Assembly: GCF_002080455.1 (NCBI RefSeq)
Contig: NZ_CP020556.1
Coordinates: 62,001-126,000 of the forward strand
Direction: 5' to 3'
Length of the DNA: 64,000 nucleotides
Origin: Streptomyces sp. Sge12
GTDB lineage: Bacteria; Actinomycetota; Actinomycetes; Streptomycetales; Streptomycetaceae
Shown one piece after another: positions 8,795 through 15,553 of this stretch (positions are counted from its first letter, which is position 1; every line of letters begins with the position of its first letter). Under the pieces are notes generated by a model. It was not told where the DNA came from and ran no database searches. It saw only the letters and a list, made by a program, of their open reading frames with translations. The translations under genes were made by a program, and so were the position numbers.

Positions 8795-9487
8795 ATGCCT
8801 GAATCCATCCGTATCGGTGACTACGTCCGCAGCCCCGCAGCGTCCGGCCTGGACGCCACCGGCTACGCCAAGATCGGAGAGTTCGAGCTCTCCGACTTCC
8901 TCACCCGCTGGGATGCCCTCCACGACGACGCCCTGCAGGTACTGCCCGAGCGGATCCACCCCACAGCGCAGATCCACCCCACAGCGATCATCGGCGAAGA
9001 CGTCATCATCGGACCTGGAGTCCGCGTCCACGAGTTCTCAACCGTCCGCAAACGCTCCGTCCTCGCCGCCGGCGCCTCGGTCGGCTTCGGATGCGAAGTC
9101 GCCCACTCCTTCGTCGGGGAGAACACCGTTCTCGGCCACCAGGTCGGCATCGGGCACTCCATCATCGGAGCCGATGCCCACCTGTCCGCGAACCTCGTGA
9201 TCGCAGCGATCAGCCTGTGGAACTACGACATGCGCGTCCCCGTCAAGGAGATCGTTCTTCACGGGCCCGGCGACGAACCGCCCTACCACTGCACAACGCC
9301 CCAATTCGGAGGCCTGATCGGCGACCACGTCCAGACCGGCAGCATGATCACCCTCGGCCCCGGCGTCGCCGTGGGCAGGTACTCGGCCATCGCCGCGAGC
9401 GTCTGCATGGGCAGCACCATGGTCCCCGCTGCCAGCGTCGTGCGGTCTTCCTCACCCGAGGTGACCATCGAACCCCGCCGCATCTGA
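8795..9487 (+). CDS. left-handed beta-helix (hexapeptide) transferase-like protein
   Basis: Translation starts at ATG 8795 after AGGAGG. Repeated hexapeptides (HPTAQIHPTAIIGEDVIIG, then ASVGFGCEVAHSFVGENTVL and VQTGSMITLGPGVAVGRYS) form a left-handed beta-helix as in GlmU or WbbJ-type acyltransferases. The unrecognised N-terminal ~45 residues may orient the substrate. Together with the epimerase and the glycosyltransferase it suggests sugar modification, for example acylation or nucleotidylation of a sugar for an exported glycan. The exact reaction cannot be told. Confidence 0.75.
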   Translation: MPESIRIGDYVRSPAASGLDATGYAKIGEFELSDFLTRWDALHDDALQVLPERIHPTAQIHPTAIIGEDVIIGPGVRVHEFSTVRKRSVLAAGASVGFGCEVAHSFVGENTVLGHQVGIGHSIIGADAHLSANLVIAAISLWNYDMRVPVKEIVLHGPGDEPPYHCTTPQFGGLIGDHVQTGSMITLGPGVAVGRYSAIAASVCMGSTMVPAASVVRSSSPEVTIEPRRI

Positions 9488-9488
9488 C

Positions 9489-9890
9489 CAACCGCCCCGT
9501 CCGAATCCCGGCGAGCCCCAGGCGGCGCTTGCTCGGTCCGGATCTGACGCCATGCGCTGGGCACGACACCGGACATGCGGTGGCGATCTGATGCTCGCTT
9601 CTGGTGCAGCCCGAGAACGGACCGCTGGAGCTCCGCAGTTCCCGCAGGCAGAGGTCGATGGTTTCGGCGGCCACCTGCGGTCCCGTGTGGCCGCAGGTGG
9701 CCGCGTCCGTGAGCTCCTGCCGGGCCAGCCAGAGGGCCTGCAGGCGCACAACGGCAACGGGGTGCGCGAACCACAGGTGGCACCACCTTGCGTCCGCGGA
9801 CGGCTCGGCCAGGTACCCGAGTACGAGCACTCCTTCCACCCACTCGGTCAGCGCATGGAGTTCGCCGTCGTACTGCGGGGGCGAGCAGCA
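9489..9890 (-). pseudogene. DUF4913-like protein, probably partial
   Basis: The minus strand reads ARWCHLWFAHPVAVVRLQAL and, further on, SSSGPFSGCTRSEH. This follows the WCHQWWxHPEAVxRLxALW and GPFxGCT pattern of the DUF4913 proteins common on Streptomyces plasmids. No credible start codon is seen upstream. The open frame continues antisense into the 3' end of the beta-helix gene, so the true C-terminus is unclear. It may be a remnant. Function unknown. Confidence 0.4.
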
Positions 9891-10108
9891 GGACCGCCGC
9901 CTCTGACTGGCCGGTGCCCGGAGCGACGCTTCCCCCGCGGTCCGCTGGTTTGGGCGTACGCGCCGGAGTGCGCCCCAGGCCGGATATTCACTCTCCTGGG
10001 TGAATCGGGGGACGGTGGGGGGAGAAGTGCGCCCTGGGTTTCGTCTGGGGGGCGAGGACGCGTTCACGCCGACCGCGTCCCGCCCGGACAGATGGAGAAC
10101 CACTGATC

Positions 10109-10414
10109 ATGACGACGCCGTTCTTGGAGTGGACCGAGCATGCCTCGGCCGCCGTGAGCGCGGTGCACGCGCTGCTCGCCCTGGCCGGCTTGTTCCGGAG
10201 AAGCCCCGCCGCCAAGACCGACAACCCTCACACGGCCGGAGAGGTCGAGGAGGAAGGGTGCAGCTGCTCTGCGAGGACTCTCGCGGTGCGCGTGGAAGTC
10301 GCCTGCGCTGCTGAAGCCGCTGTGGTGGTCCGGCTCGACGTATTCGCCCAGGCCCCTGCCGGTGCGGCTGCGGTTCCCGACGCGTCCCGTGGCGGGGAGC
10401 GAGGCCCGTGGTAG
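10109..10414 (+). CDS. small protein with one N-terminal membrane segment
   Basis: An ATG at 10109 follows GGAGAACCACTGATC. The protein begins MTTPFLEWTEHASAAVSAVH followed by ALLALAGLF, a likely membrane or amphipathic helix, and then a charged region. Its stop overlaps the GTG start of the sigma-factor gene (GTGGTAG at 10408-10414), which suggests cotranscription. It resembles in layout the 42-aa protein at 15307-15435. Function unknown; the tail is low in complexity and could be a chance frame. Confidence 0.45.
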   Translation: MTTPFLEWTEHASAAVSAVHALLALAGLFRRSPAAKTDNPHTAGEVEEEGCSCSARTLAVRVEVACAAEAAVVVRLDVFAQAPAGAAAVPDASRGGERGPW

Positions 10415-11067
10415 GGGGCGGAGCAGAAGAGGAGCTCGCACCCGACACGCCCCTCGCCGAGGTCACACAGCAACCGACCCGGGAGGAAGCTACCCCGGAG
10501 TCGGACGTGGCACAGCGGCTGGTGAAGGCGCATCCGCTGTTCCTGAGGTCGGGACCGCACGTCCTGCGACGCGCGTTCCGTTCCTTGTCACCGGAGGCCT
10601 GTGAGGACGTCGTGCAGGAGGCGCTGCTGAGAGTGGGGCTGAAGGCTGCGGCAGGTGAACTTCCGCCAGATACGAACGTCATGGCGTATCTGCGGCAGAC
10701 CGCGCGGAACCTCGCCGTGGACGAGTACCGCAAGGAGCGCCGGGCGGGCCGGCGGCTGGTGCTGCTGGACATGGACTCGCTGGATGCTCGTCCTGCCGAG
10801 CAAGAGGAAGACGACGATGAGGAGCGGCGCAGGCAGCGGAAATTGCTGCACCGCGAGATTTCCCAGATGCGCGACAGCCAGCGCCGGCACGTGGTGGCCC
10901 TGCAGAGCCAGGGGCTGAGCGATGTGGAGATCGCGGCCGCGCTCGGCATACCTGCAGCCCGGCTGCACCGGCTGCGAAACAAGGCGATCGCCCATCTGAG
11001 GCGCAAGCTCACTGGGCATATTCGAGAGGGTCAGCGCAAGAAGAGCCTCGGAAGGAAGGACAGGTGA
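10408..11067 (+). CDS. RNA polymerase sigma factor, sigma-70/ECF-like
   Basis: A 219-aa protein from GTG 10408. Region 2 shows FRSLSPEACEDVVQEALLRV and NVMAYLRQTARNLAVDEYRK, the usual -10-binding and core-binding helices. After an acidic linker (EQEEDDDEERRR), region 4 has the helix-turn-helix SDVEIAAALGIPAARLHRLR. The N-terminal ~45 residues are an extension. Its stop overlaps the start of the IclR-like gene (GTGA), so the two products are probably made together and may form a regulatory pair. No anti-sigma factor was recognised nearby. Confidence 0.85.
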   Translation: MVGGGAEEELAPDTPLAEVTQQPTREEATPESDVAQRLVKAHPLFLRSGPHVLRRAFRSLSPEACEDVVQEALLRVGLKAAAGELPPDTNVMAYLRQTARNLAVDEYRKERRAGRRLVLLDMDSLDARPAEQEEDDDEERRRQRKLLHREISQMRDSQRRHVVALQSQGLSDVEIAAALGIPAARLHRLRNKAIAHLRRKLTGHIREGQRKKSLGRKDR

Positions 11068-12779
11068 CGGATGTGAGCAGGTACGACGACCACCGCGGCG
11101 GGGCGGGCCGCCCGGAGCAGCCGGTGGTGCCCGCCGAGCTCGCGCACCTGCTGGCCCAGCTCGCCGGCCCACACGACTTCTGGGATCGCCCCGCCGGCTA
11201 CTTCGGGCCCCTGACCAAGCAGTACGGCCTGACCCGCGAGGAGCTCTCCCACGCCAACTCGCTGTACCGGCTGGGGTCGAAGGCCCTGGCGCGGGGCGAG
11301 CTCCTGCGGGCGGGACAGTGGCTCGGCGAAGCGGCCGAGGCCGGACACCCGGGCGCCCTGTTCCGCATGGCCGCCCTGACCGGGCGCCTCGAAGGCGACC
11401 GACGCGAGGACGTACGGTTCCTCGTCGCGGAAGCCGCCCGGCACGGACACTCCGATGCACGCCGGCTCCTGGCCGCGACCGCGCACCGGCGCCCCTCACC
11501 CGAGGCGGCGATTCCACCGGTCGAGGACCCGCAGTACTTCGAGGAGGTCCGCAGCCACCTCGGCGTGAACCCCGAACTCCTGACCCCCGGGCCCGAACCC
11601 GCCGACACCCTCGCCATCGCCGCTGCAGCCGGCACCCCCGGCGCCAACGACGGCATGCGGCCGACCGGGCCAGGCGGACCCCACCTCGTCCTCGTACCGC
11701 CGCCCACCTTCCCCGCCCCGGCCCGCCCCGAGCCCGGCACCGGGCCCGAGGCCGAGCCCGGGCGGGCGCACCTGAGGTCTCTGGACGGACAGGGGGCGGG
11801 CGCTCTGATCCAACCCCTTCCCGACCCCGCGCCTCACCTTGCCGCCGCAGCTGCAAGGGCCGCGGCCGCCGCCCGCGAGAACGCCGGGTCCGCAGGCGAG
11901 GGGAGGAAGGAACCGTGGTGGTCGGCCAACGCACTGCGACCCGCAGTCCTGACCGACCTGGCCCGCTCCCGGGTCCAGCCCGCGCAAGTACCCCGGGAGC
12001 AGGCCGCCGCCCTACGCGCCCGCGACCTGCTCCACCACATCCAGACCTCCGGAGGGATCACCACCCGCGACCTCGCCCGCCGCACCGGCATGTCCGTCAC
12101 CTCCACCGCCTGGCTGCTGCACTGGCTGCGCGCCCAGTACCTGGTCGACACCACCAACGGGGCCCACCGTCCCGGCCCCGTCATGGCCATGGTCGGCCGC
12201 CCCGGCCAGCACGAAGCGCTCATGCAGCGCACCCTCGACGGTCTGCGCGACCACCTCGGCGCCGCCGTCTACCTCTCCGCCTACGCCGGCGGCGAGATCA
12301 CCATCCTGCAGTCCTCGCACAGCCCCACCGCACCACCGGTCCAAGTCGACGCCGCGTTCACCGACACCGCGCATGCCAGCGCCGTCGGCAAGGCGCTCCT
12401 GGCCGACCTCCCCTTCGAAGCCCGCATGGAACACCTCGCCCGCTACCAGCCCGTCGCCTACACCGGCCGCACGATCACCGACCCCCGCACCCTCTTCGAC
12501 AACCTCGACAACCACGGCCCCTACGCACCCCAGTTCGACCTACTCGAGTACTCCGACCGCAACGTGTGCGCGGCGTACTCGCTGACCCTTCCCGGCGACG
12601 ACTCCACCTGCATCGCCGTGGCCCTGCCCACCGACCAGCACCGCCGCCTAAAGCGGACCGCCGCCGCCCTGAGCAGGGCCTCCACCGGACTCCTCCTCGC
12701 CCAGCTCCTCACCAGAGACAAGCAGCCCGCCAACACCTGGGACAGGAAGGAACCGCCAGCACGCCGCGCACTTCCTTGA
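11064..12779 (+). CDS. large IclR-type regulator with N-terminal repeat domain
   Basis: The 571-aa protein is translationally coupled to the sigma factor. Residues ~20-165 contain Sel1/TPR-like helices (ALARGELLRAGQWLGEAAEA, then GHPGALFRMAAL). A Pro/Ala-rich linker follows. A winged HTH lies at ~325-370 (GITTRDLARRTGMSVTSTAW). An IclR-like ligand-binding domain follows (TAHASAVGKALLADL through SDRNVCAAYSLTLPG). Ordinary IclR regulators are ~260 aa; the ~300-residue N-terminal addition and the coupling to a sigma factor are unusual. It may sense a ligand and modulate the sigma factor, but this is inference. Confidence 0.75.
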   Translation: MTDVSRYDDHRGGAGRPEQPVVPAELAHLLAQLAGPHDFWDRPAGYFGPLTKQYGLTREELSHANSLYRLGSKALARGELLRAGQWLGEAAEAGHPGALFRMAALTGRLEGDRREDVRFLVAEAARHGHSDARRLLAATAHRRPSPEAAIPPVEDPQYFEEVRSHLGVNPELLTPGPEPADTLAIAAAAGTPGANDGMRPTGPGGPHLVLVPPPTFPAPARPEPGTGPEAEPGRAHLRSLDGQGAGALIQPLPDPAPHLAAAAARAAAAARENAGSAGEGRKEPWWSANALRPAVLTDLARSRVQPAQVPREQAAALRARDLLHHIQTSGGITTRDLARRTGMSVTSTAWLLHWLRAQYLVDTTNGAHRPGPVMAMVGRPGQHEALMQRTLDGLRDHLGAAVYLSAYAGGEITILQSSHSPTAPPVQVDAAFTDTAHASAVGKALLADLPFEARMEHLARYQPVAYTGRTITDPRTLFDNLDNHGPYAPQFDLLEYSDRNVCAAYSLTLPGDDSTCIAVALPTDQHRRLKRTAAALSRASTGLLLAQLLTRDKQPANTWDRKEPPARRALP

Positions 12780-12926
12780 CGAACCCTGCACTGCCACACA
12801 CAGGCCAGGACGCGCCAGCCACTCGTGCTGAGGCCGCCGCCCCTGCATGGGGCGGCCGCCCACGCATCTGCCTTCCAGCAAGGCAGTGGCGGGCAACAGA
12901 CCGGCCCGCACAGCTCGGCGCCCGGG

Positions 12927-12935
12927 TTATCCACA
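12927..12935. promoter_or_regulatory. possible DnaA box
   Basis: TTATCCACA matches the bacterial DnaA-box consensus. A weaker copy, CCTCCACA, follows about 15 bp downstream. The site lies in the ~240-bp gene-free stretch before the gene at 13018. A single strong box is weak evidence for an origin. Confidence 0.25.
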
Positions 12936-13017
12936 GGGGCGCCGTCCTCCACAGGGCGGCCCGCTGCTCCTGGTTCGGCTGGCACGATCAACATCACCGA
13001 CTGGGAAGGGGATGTTG

Positions 13018-13425
13018 ATGACGGCTTTGATGGAGCTCGACGTGCAGCTCGACGCCGAGGACACGGACGTGGTGCTCGCCGCGGTGTGGGAGGTCTTCGG
13101 GGTGACCGCCGCGCTGTGTCACCGGATCGCGTTCGACGAGGGCAGCGACGAACTGCAGGCGATGCTCGCGGGGCAGAAGTGCGACGCCGGCCGCAACCTG
13201 CTGCCGCTCCCGACGGTCGGCACGGCGGTCGAGCAGCCGCCCCCGGCCCCTGGCGCGGATGGTCTTGAACCCTTCGTACGGATGCTGACGCACGCGGGGC
13301 AGTCCCTGGAGCGGCTCCTAGCCACGGCGGACAGCGTCGACGAGGGCGCGGAACGCGCGCTGCGCGAGGCAGGGGAGCTGGCCGCCGGTGCCGCCGTGGC
13401 GCTGTCCCGGGTCCGGGAGCGGTGA
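13018..13425 (+). CDS. hypothetical helical protein
   Basis: A 135-aa protein. ATG 13018 is preferred over ATG 13012 because GGAAGGGG at 13004-13011 gives proper spacing only to the former. It starts MTALMELDVQLDAEDTDVVL, is mostly helical and is rich in Ala and Leu, with no recognised domain. The next gene starts two bases after its stop, so the two probably work together. Confidence 0.65.
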   Translation: MTALMELDVQLDAEDTDVVLAAVWEVFGVTAALCHRIAFDEGSDELQAMLAGQKCDAGRNLLPLPTVGTAVEQPPPAPGADGLEPFVRMLTHAGQSLERLLATADSVDEGAERALREAGELAAGAAVALSRVRER

Positions 13426-13426
13426 C

Positions 13427-15019
13427 GTGACGACTCTGGGAGACCTCTTCGATGTCGCCGTGGCCCGGCTTCAGGAAGCCGGACAGGCGCCCTTGGCCTC
13501 CAATCCGCACGGAGGTGCCGACTTAGTCGACGGTGTCGTCCACATCCTGGAGGAGATCGGCAAGGGCATCGGTCCGCGCGGCAACACGTCGGCTCGTGAG
13601 CGGTCCCTGACCGTGGGGGAGCGGAACCTCCAAGGCGGCCTGAAGCAAGCGACCCAGTGGCTGGCCACCGCGCAGAACTACCTGAGAGGCCAGAGCGGGA
13701 GCGGATCGGTTTCCGTCAACGACCGCCTGGTGGACGCCGGCCGGGCCTTGGTCGCGGTACGCGACACGGTCAGCAGCCACCTCGGACCAGACCGGGGTCC
13801 GCTGACCCCGTACGCCTACCTGCTGAGTCACCAGGCCGGCCTGGACTACCTCGTCCACCGGTACTCCGAGGTGGCCTACGCAGCCGGCCAGGTCGTCCAC
13901 CGGCTCGCGCAGGACGCCGAGCACCCCGGCGCGGTCGAGGCCTTCGAAGCGGCTCGGCTGTCCCTGAACGGGGCATCGGTCCACGCCCGGGCCGCAGCCA
14001 GATCCGCCGACCATTCGCTGGCCTCCTTTCCCTTGGCCCTGGCGGTGGAACCGGTGCAGGCGTCGCCCACCGACTTGACCAGCACGGTCACACTCCGATT
14101 GGAGCAGGACAGCGAGAGACTCTCCCGTGTCGCCTACGGGGCACTGCACGACCGGGCCGAACAGCGGCTCAGCGGGGCGGACCTCAAACAGCTCTCCCGA
14201 TGGACGGCCATGACCCGCATGCTCTCCGGGCGGGTCCTGCGCCGGGTCGCGGACGAGATGCCGGAGGACCCGGCGGCCGCGGGCCTGATCGAAGCCGCAG
14301 GGGCGCTGCGTACGTCGGCCCGGGCCTGGGACGCGGCTGCTGAGAAGTGGGCACACGTCGTGGACATCTCCGACCCCCGTGAGCACCCGCAGTTGCCGCC
14401 GCCCGGGTACGAACTCGTCCGTTCGGGCCGTGTCACACGTCTCCCGTCGCCGGACCCGCATCCGGCGGTCGTCATCTCCCGCACCGCCTGCGTCCGCGTC
14501 GGACAGCTGCTGTTCGGTGCGCAGTGGACACCCGAGCAAGCGCCAAGACCATCTCGGCCCGCTGCGGAGATCCTGGAGGATGCGGGAGGACTGGGTGCGC
14601 TGGCCGCGTCGCTGTACCGGCTTCCGGCGGCCGGGTGGCAGATGGCCGTGGCCGCCCCCTGGACCGTCAAAAGGGCCGGCGCCGGACTGGTGACCGATGC
14701 CCCGGAGTACCGGCCCGCGCAGCTCGAACCCGACCGCCGGTTCTACCCGGTCCACCTGCGCCAGGTCGAGGCGTTCACCTCCGCATACGCGCAGGTGATG
14801 GGTGCGGAGCAGGCAGCTGCGAGCAGCCTTCTGAAAGTTGCCCGAAGGGCGGGAACGTCCGTTCCTCGTGCCGCGCTCGACGCCTCCGCCCACCAGACGA
14901 TCGTGCGGGAGCAGAAGTGGGTGACGCCCACACAAATCCAGGATCCAGCCCGAAACCTGCCCCGTGCCCACGTCCCGACCGAGCTGCTGACCGGGCGTCG
15001 GCCGGGCCTGCGACGCTGA
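13427..15019 (+). CDS. hypothetical large helical protein
   Basis: A 530-aa protein starting with GTG 13427 (TTLGDLFDVAVARLQEAGQA), immediately after the preceding gene. It is largely helical with no membrane segment and no recognised catalytic motif. The last ~65 codons (AASSLLKVARRAGTSVPRAA to GRRPGLRR) occur again as DNA at 21344-21545, detached from the rest. Unknown role; the pairing with the 135-aa protein looks like a stable two-gene unit. Confidence 0.7.
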   Translation: MTTLGDLFDVAVARLQEAGQAPLASNPHGGADLVDGVVHILEEIGKGIGPRGNTSARERSLTVGERNLQGGLKQATQWLATAQNYLRGQSGSGSVSVNDRLVDAGRALVAVRDTVSSHLGPDRGPLTPYAYLLSHQAGLDYLVHRYSEVAYAAGQVVHRLAQDAEHPGAVEAFEAARLSLNGASVHARAAARSADHSLASFPLALAVEPVQASPTDLTSTVTLRLEQDSERLSRVAYGALHDRAEQRLSGADLKQLSRWTAMTRMLSGRVLRRVADEMPEDPAAAGLIEAAGALRTSARAWDAAAEKWAHVVDISDPREHPQLPPPGYELVRSGRVTRLPSPDPHPAVVISRTACVRVGQLLFGAQWTPEQAPRPSRPAAEILEDAGGLGALAASLYRLPAAGWQMAVAAPWTVKRAGAGLVTDAPEYRPAQLEPDRRFYPVHLRQVEAFTSAYAQVMGAEQAAASSLLKVARRAGTSVPRAALDASAHQTIVREQKWVTPTQIQDPARNLPRAHVPTELLTGRRPGLRR

Positions 15020-15078
15020 ATCGGGGAACCCCTTCCCGCCTTCGGTCGTGCACGAGGCCCCGTACCTGCCCGGTACGG
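14818..15078. repeat. direct repeat copy A (~255 bp)
   Basis: This segment, the 3' end of the 530-aa gene plus ~60 bp beyond its stop, is repeated in the same orientation at about 21344-21600 with roughly 90% identity by eye. Shared landmarks are CGGGAACGTCCGTTCCTCG, CACACAAATCCAGGATCCAG and GAGGCCCCGTACCTGCCC. The two copies bracket ~6.3 kb. Confidence 0.8.
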
Positions 15079-15218
15079 AGCCTCGCTGTCTCGGCGCTGC
15101 ACGCAGCAATGGTCTTCCCCGAAGTCGCCCGAGCGACGACGAGGCCCGCACCGACGCGGCGCGGCCGAGGCCGCACACCGGGCAGGCCATTGCGCTGATC
15201 CTCGCCGACGCACCGGTG

Positions 15219-15251
15219 TGGGGGCGAACCGGTGGTACCGGTTCGCCCCCA
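15219..15251. terminator. strong hairpin terminator
   Basis: TGGGGGCGAACCGGT and ACCGGTTCGCCCCCA form a perfect 15-bp stem with a 3-nt loop. It lies between the plus-strand unit ending at 15019 and the minus-strand small gene ending at 15307, so it can serve both. Confidence 0.7.
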
Positions 15252-15306
15252 TACGACGTTCCTGTCTCGGGGCCGGTGCGCCGACCGGCGCCACCTCCCG
15301 TCCCGG

Positions 15307-15435
15307 TCAGTCCGTCTTCTCCTCCTTGCCGTCGTCGGTGCGGGCGACATTGCGGGCACGGTGGATCTCCAGGCCGATGCTCAGGGCCGAGGAGAGGACG
15401 GTGAGGATGTCGGCGGCGGTGGAGAGGAAGTCCAT
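15307..15435 (-). CDS. 42-aa single-span membrane protein
   Basis: An ATG at 15435 is preceded by AAGGGGGAC at good spacing. The protein begins MDFLSTAADILTVLSSALSI and ends in a charged tail (RTDDGKEEKTD). It has one N-terminal hydrophobic helix and a basic stretch just after it. It is divergent from the TPR protein gene. Tiny proteins of similar layout occur at 10109 and 21110. Function unknown. Confidence 0.55.
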   Translation of the reverse strand: MDFLSTAADILTVLSSALSIGLEIHRARNVARTDDGKEEKTD

Positions 15436-15553
15436 GGGTGTGTGTCCCCCTTGGGAATCAGGTCCGCGGTGGTGCGGCACGGGCCAGACCATGGAGGTGA
15501 GTTGGGTTGTACGGACCCCGCGGACCGAACATCGCAGGTAGATTCCGGACAGG

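Noticed and set aside
12927..12960. Replication origin
   Set aside because: One DnaA box plus a weak second copy, with no Rep gene or iterons, is not enough; it is recorded only as a possible DnaA box.
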